19,277 nt of DNA, from NCBI GenBank assembly GCA_050257395.1, contig JBLMWU010000052.1, positions 1 through 19,277 on the forward strand, given 5' to 3'. The notes beneath the pieces are model-generated. The model did no database searches. It was not told the origin of the DNA and saw only the letters and a program-made list of their open reading frames with translations. Source of the DNA: JAIRTY01 sp050257395 (lineage in GTDB: Bacteria > Actinomycetota > Actinomycetes > Streptosporangiales > Streptosporangiaceae). The position numbers and the translations under genes were made by a program. Position 1 is the stretch's first letter; every line of letters begins with the position of its first letter. This document shows, one piece after another, positions 15,399-19,277 of this stretch.

Positions 15399-15642
15399 GA
15401 TCTGCGAACCCGTCTGTGCGGTCGGGGCAGCCAACTGCCCGGGGTGGTGCCAGGAACGTAAACGGCGGGCGGAGCGACCGGCCAGTGTGTGATCGCTACA
15501 ACTGCCACCTGTATGTCTATACGATCGTACGAACGGTGATGGCCAATCCGATGATGGGCGGCTGTCGCCCGCGCGCTGGCCAGCGCGCCTCCGGCACGAC
15601 CATGCGCAGCGCCCGCGAGGGGACACAAAGATCAGTATCAGC
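15399..15642. promoter_or_regulatory. Divergent control region between the permease operon and the pucR-type gene
   Basis: The 244-bp gap holds no gene. It contains an AT-richer core at 15495-15540 with the perfect palindrome TACGATCGTA (15520-15529) overlapping TCGTACGA (15525-15532), and the perfect 18-bp palindrome at 15571-15588. An 8-bp direct repeat CAACTGCC occurs at 15432 and 15499, possibly by chance. On the minus strand TATAGA (plus 15515-15520) could be a -10, with TTGGCC 19 nt upstream as a poor -35. Promoters in both directions must lie here, but I cannot place them firmly. Confidence 0.5.
15571..15588. promoter_or_regulatory. Perfect 18-bp palindrome, candidate regulator site
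   Basis: GCGCGCTGGCCAGCGCGC equals its own reverse complement, with 9-bp arms and no loop. Without a loop it is a better protein-binding site than an RNA hairpin. It lies 54 nt before the GTG start of the PucR-family gene, in the divergent control region, a natural place for autoregulation. Its GC richness raises the odds of chance occurrence, but perfect 18-mers remain uncommon. Confidence 0.45.
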
Positions 15643-17220
15643 GTGCGTGACCTGGTGGACCAGCCGCATCTGCGGCTGGAGGTGCTGGCCGCCGCGAGCG
15701 GCCTGGACCGCATGGTCACCTGGGCGCACTCCTCCGACCTGCCCGAGCCGTGGGACTGGCTGTCCGGCGGCGAGCTGCTGATGAAGAACGGCCGGACCCT
15801 GCCGCGCTCGGCGGCCGGGCAGATCGGGCTGCTGGAAGGGCTGGCCGCGGCGGGCGTCAGCGCGCTGCTCATCGGCACCGACCCGGACACCCCGCCGCTG
15901 TCGTCGCGGGCCGTGGCGCTGGCCGGCCAGCTGGGGCTGCCGGTGCTGCGGGTGCCGTACTCGGTCAGCTTCATCGAGGTGTCGCGGGCGGTGGCGGACG
16001 CGTCGCTGCTGGAAGAGGCGGGGCGGCTGGCCCGGGCGGGCCGGATCTACGCGGCCATCGGCCTGGCCGTGGCTGGCGCGGACTCCGCGGCGTTTCTGCG
16101 GCGGCTGGAACGCGAGCTCGGCTGCCGGCTCTACGTGCTGGACAAGGCCACCGGGTCGCCGGTGCTGGACGGCACCCCGGCGCCGGGCGCCGGCCTGGCG
16201 GAGGCCCTGCTGGCGGCGCTGGACCGGCGGGGCGGCGCGGTGCCGGGGCTGCTGCGGGTGGATGGGCCGCCGGTGGCCACGGTCGCGGTGGAGATCCCGT
16301 ACGAGGAGCCGACCCTGCTGGTGGCGCAGGCCCGGGCCAGCCGGCCACCCGGCCGGCCGCCCGAGCTGGCGCTGCTCCAGCACGCCGCCACCGCGGCGGC
16401 GGTGGAGGTCGCGCACGCCACGCTGCGGCAGGACCACGACCGGCAGGCCGGCACCGCGCTGCTGACCCAGCTGCTGGACGGGCGGCTGGAGCCGCCCGCC
16501 GCGCAGCAGCAGCTCGCAGCGCACGGCATTACTCCCGCCGGGGCGCGGCTGCTGGCCACCACCGGGTCCGCCGACGAGCAGCAGCGCCGCCTGCACATCG
16601 CCCTGCGCCGCCGGGGGATCAGCCACCTCCTGCTCCGCCGGGGCAGCGTCTTCTTCGTGCTGCTCGGGGAGGGGGCGGAGGAGCCCGCCGGCCGCACCGG
16701 CGCGGCGGCGGACGCGGCGGTGACGGCGGTGCGGGAGCGGCTGGGCGGCGGCCAGGTCACCGCTGGGGTCAGCAACCTGCTCGGCACCCCGGCCAGGGCG
16801 CCGGAGGCGGCCCGGGAAGCGATGTGGGCGCTGGGCGCGGCGGCCCGCCGCCCGGACCGGGTCGCCCGCTACGGCGACGCGGTGCCGCTGCCCGCGCTGC
16901 GCGACCCGGCCGAGGCGCAGGCCCTGGTCGACCGGACCCTGGGCGCGCTGCTCGAATACGACCGGGCAGCGGGCAGCCAGCTGGTCCGGTCGCTGGCCGC
17001 CTTCCTGTCCTGCCGCCGTTCCTGGCAGCGGACCGCCCGCCGGCTGAACGTCCACCGGCAGACGGTGGTCTACCGGATGGACCGAGTCGCCCAGCTCACC
17101 GGCCGGACCCTCACCGAGACCGCCGACATCGCCGAGCTGTGGCTGGCCCTGTCTGCGCTGGAACTGCTTACCGGGGAGATGCTGCTGGCCGCCGGTGACG
17201 GCGCGGCTCAGCCGGGATAG
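15643..17220 (+). CDS. PucR/CdaR-family transcriptional regulator
   Basis: The protein has 525 residues from the GTG at 15643. The N-terminal PucR domain (about 1-120) starts VRDLVDQPHLRLEVLAAASG. A middle region (about 260-400) is compatible with the CdaR GGDEF-like domain. The C-terminal helix-turn-helix (about 455-515) contains FLSCRRSWQRTARRLNVHRQ and TVVYRMDRVAQLTGR, both diagnostic. Relatives are effector-responsive activators or repressors of nitrogen-compound and amino-acid catabolism. Divergence from the permease operon implies it controls that operon. The start is uncertain: GAGGGGA (15617-15623) is 19 nt from this GTG, too far, but 7 nt from an in-frame ATC at 15631. No ATG, GTG or TTG lies between them. 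Confidence 0.91.
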   Translation: MRDLVDQPHLRLEVLAAASGLDRMVTWAHSSDLPEPWDWLSGGELLMKNGRTLPRSAAGQIGLLEGLAAAGVSALLIGTDPDTPPLSSRAVALAGQLGLPVLRVPYSVSFIEVSRAVADASLLEEAGRLARAGRIYAAIGLAVAGADSAAFLRRLERELGCRLYVLDKATGSPVLDGTPAPGAGLAEALLAALDRRGGAVPGLLRVDGPPVATVAVEIPYEEPTLLVAQARASRPPGRPPELALLQHAATAAAVEVAHATLRQDHDRQAGTALLTQLLDGRLEPPAAQQQLAAHGITPAGARLLATTGSADEQQRRLHIALRRRGISHLLLRRGSVFFVLLGEGAEEPAGRTGAAADAAVTAVRERLGGGQVTAGVSNLLGTPARAPEAAREAMWALGAAARRPDRVARYGDAVPLPALRDPAEAQALVDRTLGALLEYDRAAGSQLVRSLAAFLSCRRSWQRTARRLNVHRQTVVYRMDRVAQLTGRTLTETADIAELWLALSALELLTGEMLLAAGDGAAQPG

Positions 17221-17231
17221 CGGCACCAGCC

Positions 17232-17239
17232 GGTATACC
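17232..17239 (+). promoter_or_regulatory. Candidate -10 box / palindrome just before the GH3 gene
   Basis: GGTATACC is an 8-bp palindrome containing the -10-like hexamer TATACC (17234-17239), which ends 8 nt before the ATG at 17248. If it is a -10, transcription would begin at or very near the ATG, giving a leaderless message. That fits the absence of a Shine-Dalgarno sequence. No good -35 is seen. Confidence 0.35.
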
Positions 17240-17247
17240 AAGATCTC

Positions 17248-18570
17248 ATGCGGCGCCATCGCACCTGGCTGTGCCCAGGCCAGCGCGCTCCTGCGGAACA
17301 GCCCACGCCCGCCGGAACCGGCGCGGCCCGGCCCGCACCGCGCTGGCGTGGGCGGGCGGCAGTGACCGCCCCGGCCTGCCTCGCGGCGGTCCTGGCCTGC
17401 GCGTCCTGCGGCAGGCCCGGCAGCCAGCCGTCTCCCCCGGCTTCGGTGTCCGGTACGGCCAGCCGGGCCGTGGGGTCGTCCCAGCCCGGCTCACCGCATC
17501 CGGGCCCGGCCCAGCCAGCCTCCTGCGCGGCCCGGATGCTGGCCCGGCTGACCCTGGCCCAGCGGGTCGGTCAGCTGTTCATCGTCGGCCTGCCCGGCAA
17601 TCAGCTCAGCCCGGCCACCGCCCGCGCGATCACCGCCGCCCACTTCGGGTCGGTGCAGTTCATCACCACCTCCACCGCGGGCGTGGCCGCGATCCGGCAG
17701 GTCACCGGCGCGGTGCAGGCGCTGGCAACCCCCGCCGCCACCGGCGGCGTGAAGTTCCTCGTGGCCGCTAACCAGGAAGGCGGCCAGGTGCAGGCGCTGC
17801 AGGGGCCCGGCTTCTCCGCCATCCCGTCCGCCGTGGACCAGGGGCAGGTACCGGCCACGGTGATCTACCGGTCGGCCGTCACCTGGGGCACCGAGCTGCG
17901 AGCCGCCGGGGTCAACCTCGACTTCGCCCCGGTCATGGACGTGGTCCCGGCGGGCACCGACCGGCTCAACCAGCCGATCGGGGTGCTGCAGCGGGAGTAC
18001 GGGCACGACCCGGCGACAGTCACCGCGCACGGGACCGCGTTCCTGCGCGGCCTGGCCCGGGCGGGGGTGGCGGCCACCGCCAAGCACTTCCCGGGCCTCG
18101 GCCAGGTCCGCGGCAACACCGACTTCAGCTCCGGCGTGGCGGACACCGTCACCACGCCCAGCAGCCCGGACCTGGCCACCTTCCAGGCGGCGGTCGCGGC
18201 CGGGGTCCCGTTCGTCATGGTGGCGCTGGCCACCTACACCCGGATCGACCCGCGTCACCTGGCGGTGTTCTCCCCGGAGGTGATCGGGCGGATGCTGCGG
18301 GACGGGCTGGGTTTCCGGGGCGTCATCGTGTCCGACGACCTGGGCGCGGCGGTGGCGGTGGCGGGCGTCCCGCCGGGCAGCCGGGCCACCGGCTTCCTGG
18401 CCGCGGGCGGGGACCTGATCACGTCCAAGTACCCCGGCCCGGCCGCGGCCATGGCCCGGGCGGTCCTGGCCCGGGCCGCCGCCGACCCGGGCTTCCGGCG
18501 CACCGTGGACGACGCCGCCCTGCACGTGCTCACTGCCAAGCAGGCCTACGGCCTGCTGCCCTGCGGCTGA
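17248..18570 (+). CDS. Exported glycoside hydrolase family 3 protein (NagZ/LpqI-like), probable lipoprotein
   Basis: The protein has 440 residues. A basic N-terminus and hydrophobic stretch end in CASC (51-54), a loose lipobox with Cys54, followed by a Pro/Ser linker. The (beta/alpha)8 GH3 domain starts near residue 97 (RMLARLTLAQRVGQLFIVG). NagZ landmarks are AANQEGGQVQAL (173-184), NLDFAPVMDV, KHFPGLG (279-285) and VSDDLGAA with the presumed nucleophile Asp363. The family removes N-acetylglucosamine from peptidoglycan fragments or glycolipids outside the cell. Two active-site differences are notable: Asn175 replaces the Asp of the usual DQEGG, and the D-S-H acid/base loop after KHFPG is not present (GNTDFSSG instead). 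Activity may therefore differ or be lost. A shorter start at the GTG near 17362 would place the hydrophobic segment at the N-terminus. It stands alone 27 nt after the PucR-family gene. Confidence 0.87.
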   Translation: MRRHRTWLCPGQRAPAEQPTPAGTGAARPAPRWRGRAAVTAPACLAAVLACASCGRPGSQPSPPASVSGTASRAVGSSQPGSPHPGPAQPASCAARMLARLTLAQRVGQLFIVGLPGNQLSPATARAITAAHFGSVQFITTSTAGVAAIRQVTGAVQALATPAATGGVKFLVAANQEGGQVQALQGPGFSAIPSAVDQGQVPATVIYRSAVTWGTELRAAGVNLDFAPVMDVVPAGTDRLNQPIGVLQREYGHDPATVTAHGTAFLRGLARAGVAATAKHFPGLGQVRGNTDFSSGVADTVTTPSSPDLATFQAAVAAGVPFVMVALATYTRIDPRHLAVFSPEVIGRMLRDGLGFRGVIVSDDLGAAVAVAGVPPGSRATGFLAAGGDLITSKYPGPAAAMARAVLARAAADPGFRRTVDDAALHVLTAKQAYGLLPCG

Positions 18571-18772
18571 GCTCCGCCCCGGACCCGGTGCCGGACAGGC
18601 CGTGGCCGGATGGCTGCCGAGCGTGCGAGCTGCTTTGTGAACGGGGCACAGAGCACCGGAACGGGATGTTGTGCCGGCGCCCAGTGTGGCAGGGCGGCAT
18701 GTCGTTGCAGACTCAACTAAAGTGCCGGGATAGAAGGCGGAGACGAGGCCCGGCCGAGCTGCCGGAGGCGTC
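18571..18772 (+). promoter_or_regulatory. Intergenic region with candidate fhs promoter
   Basis: No gene is convincing here; an open frame from 18588 runs into the fhs start and looks like chance. TTGCAG (18705-18710) and GATAGA (18729-18734) form a plausible -35/-10 pair with an 18-nt spacer, about 40 nt before the fhs ATG. No riboswitch-like or terminator structure followed by T's was recognised; the short CCGG/GGCC repeats after the GH3 stop are weak. Confidence 0.4.
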
Positions 18773-19277
18773 ATGGCTTTCCCGAGCGACCTGGAGATTG
18801 CGCGAGGCGCCGCACTCAAACCCCTGGAAGATGTAGCGGCGGAGATGGGGATCCCGGCGCATCTGCTGGAGCCTTATGGCGAGCAGGTCGTGAAGATCAA
18901 GCTGGCGGCGATTGAGGAGCTGGCGGACCGGCCGGCGGCGAAGTACGTGGTTGTGTCGGCGATCACCCCGACGCCGCTGGGGGAGGGGAAGACCACCACC
19001 ACGGTCGGTCTTGGGCAGGGGTTCCGGCACATCAGCAGGCGGGCGACGGTGGCGATCCGCCAGCCGTCGATGGGGCCGACGTTTGGCATCAAGGGCGGCG
19101 CGGCCGGTGGGGGTTACAGCCAGGTGGTGCCGATGGAGGTGCTGAACCTGCACCTGACCGGGGACATGCACGCGGTCACTGCCGCGCATAATCTGCTGGC
19201 GGCGATGATCGACAATCATTTGTTCCAGGGCAACGCGCTGGGCCTGGACCTGAACAACATCACCTGGCGGCGGGTGC
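18773..19277 (+). CDS. fhs: Formate-tetrahydrofolate ligase, N-terminal part (cut by window end)
   Basis: 168 codons are visible from the ATG at 18773 (GGAGG 5 nt upstream); complete enzymes have about 550-560 residues. The ATP-binding loop is TPTPLGEGKTTT (65-76). RQPSMGPTFGIKGGAAGGGY, followed directly by SQVVPMEVLNLHLTGD and later AHNLLAAMIDNHL, is essentially invariant in this family. The enzyme makes 10-formyl-tetrahydrofolate from formate, THF and ATP, feeding one-carbon units to purine and formyl-Met synthesis. Third codon positions use A or T more often than in the other genes of the window (for example in the first 40 codons), which may reflect a different history. There is no obvious functional link to the neighbouring gene blocks, though formate from upstream catabolism could be used here. 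Confidence 0.97.
   Translation, partial: MAFPSDLEIARGAALKPLEDVAAEMGIPAHLLEPYGEQVVKIKLAAIEELADRPAAKYVVVSAITPTPLGEGKTTTTVGLGQGFRHISRRATVAIRQPSMGPTFGIKGGAAGGGYSQVVPMEVLNLHLTGDMHAVTAAHNLLAAMIDNHLFQGNALGLDLNNITWRRV

Noticed and set aside
15432..15506. Direct repeat CAACTGCC in the divergent gap
   Set aside because: Only 8 bp and 67 bp apart; too short to separate from chance.
15517..17259. 580-codon minus-strand open frame
   Set aside because: Antisense to the PucR-family gene; Gln/Arg/Pro-rich with no recognisable domain.
18571..18772. Folate or other riboswitch upstream of fhs
   Set aside because: No conserved core or aptamer-like stem arrangement could be recognised, and tetrahydrofolate riboswitches are known mainly from Firmicutes.
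18588..18836. 82-codon plus-strand frame before fhs
   Set aside because: It overlaps the fhs ribosome site and first codons in another frame and resembles no known small protein.

Overview
The window is very GC-rich DNA with GTG and TTG starts, G/C third codon positions and actinobacterial gene families (PucR regulators, a lipoprotein GH3, a metallophosphoesterase resembling the PPA1498 family). It is best read as the chromosome of a high-GC actinomycete; genus cannot be resolved from sequence alone. There are fifteen convincing protein genes, two of them cut by the window edges. No tRNA, rRNA, CRISPR, transposase or phage gene was seen.

Layout. (1) 1-2501, minus strand: an acyl-CoA ligase gene followed by an intradiol ring-cleavage dioxygenase gene, probably an aromatic-acid degradation pair. 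A perfect 12-bp palindrome lies at the ligase start. (2) 2502-2954: a structured divergent intergenic region with several GC-rich inverted repeats. (3) 2955-9856, plus strand: a LacI-family regulator, then an operon for a lipoprotein solute-binding protein, two permeases, an ATPase with a TOBE-like tail and a cytoplasmic metallophosphoesterase. The gap between the regulator and the operon holds a consensus -35 box flanked by two LacI-type CG-centred palindromes 52 bp apart. (4) 9853-15398, minus strand: six tightly packed genes, read in order as an APC amino-acid/amine permease, two short-chain dehydrogenases, an agmatinase-type ureohydrolase, a NodB/PuuE-type deacetylase and a carboxymuconolactone-decarboxylase-like protein. 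It meets the ABC operon tail to tail, the two stop codons sharing CTAG. (5) 15643-17220, plus strand: a PucR-family regulator divergent from the permease operon. The shared 244-bp gap holds a perfect 18-bp and a perfect 10-bp palindrome. (6) 17248-18570: an exported GH3 enzyme with an unusual active site. (7) 18773 to the end: the 5' part of formate-tetrahydrofolate ligase (fhs).

How the genes may work together (inference). The LacI/ABC/phosphoesterase block looks like an uptake-and-hydrolysis system for a small, possibly phosphorus-containing solute. The PucR/APC block looks like an inducible pathway that imports a guanidino- or ureido-type nitrogen compound, oxidises it with two NAD-type dehydrogenases and splits C-N bonds with the ureohydrolase and the deacetylase. 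Neither substrate can be named from sequence. These two blocks are the best candidates for something undescribed.
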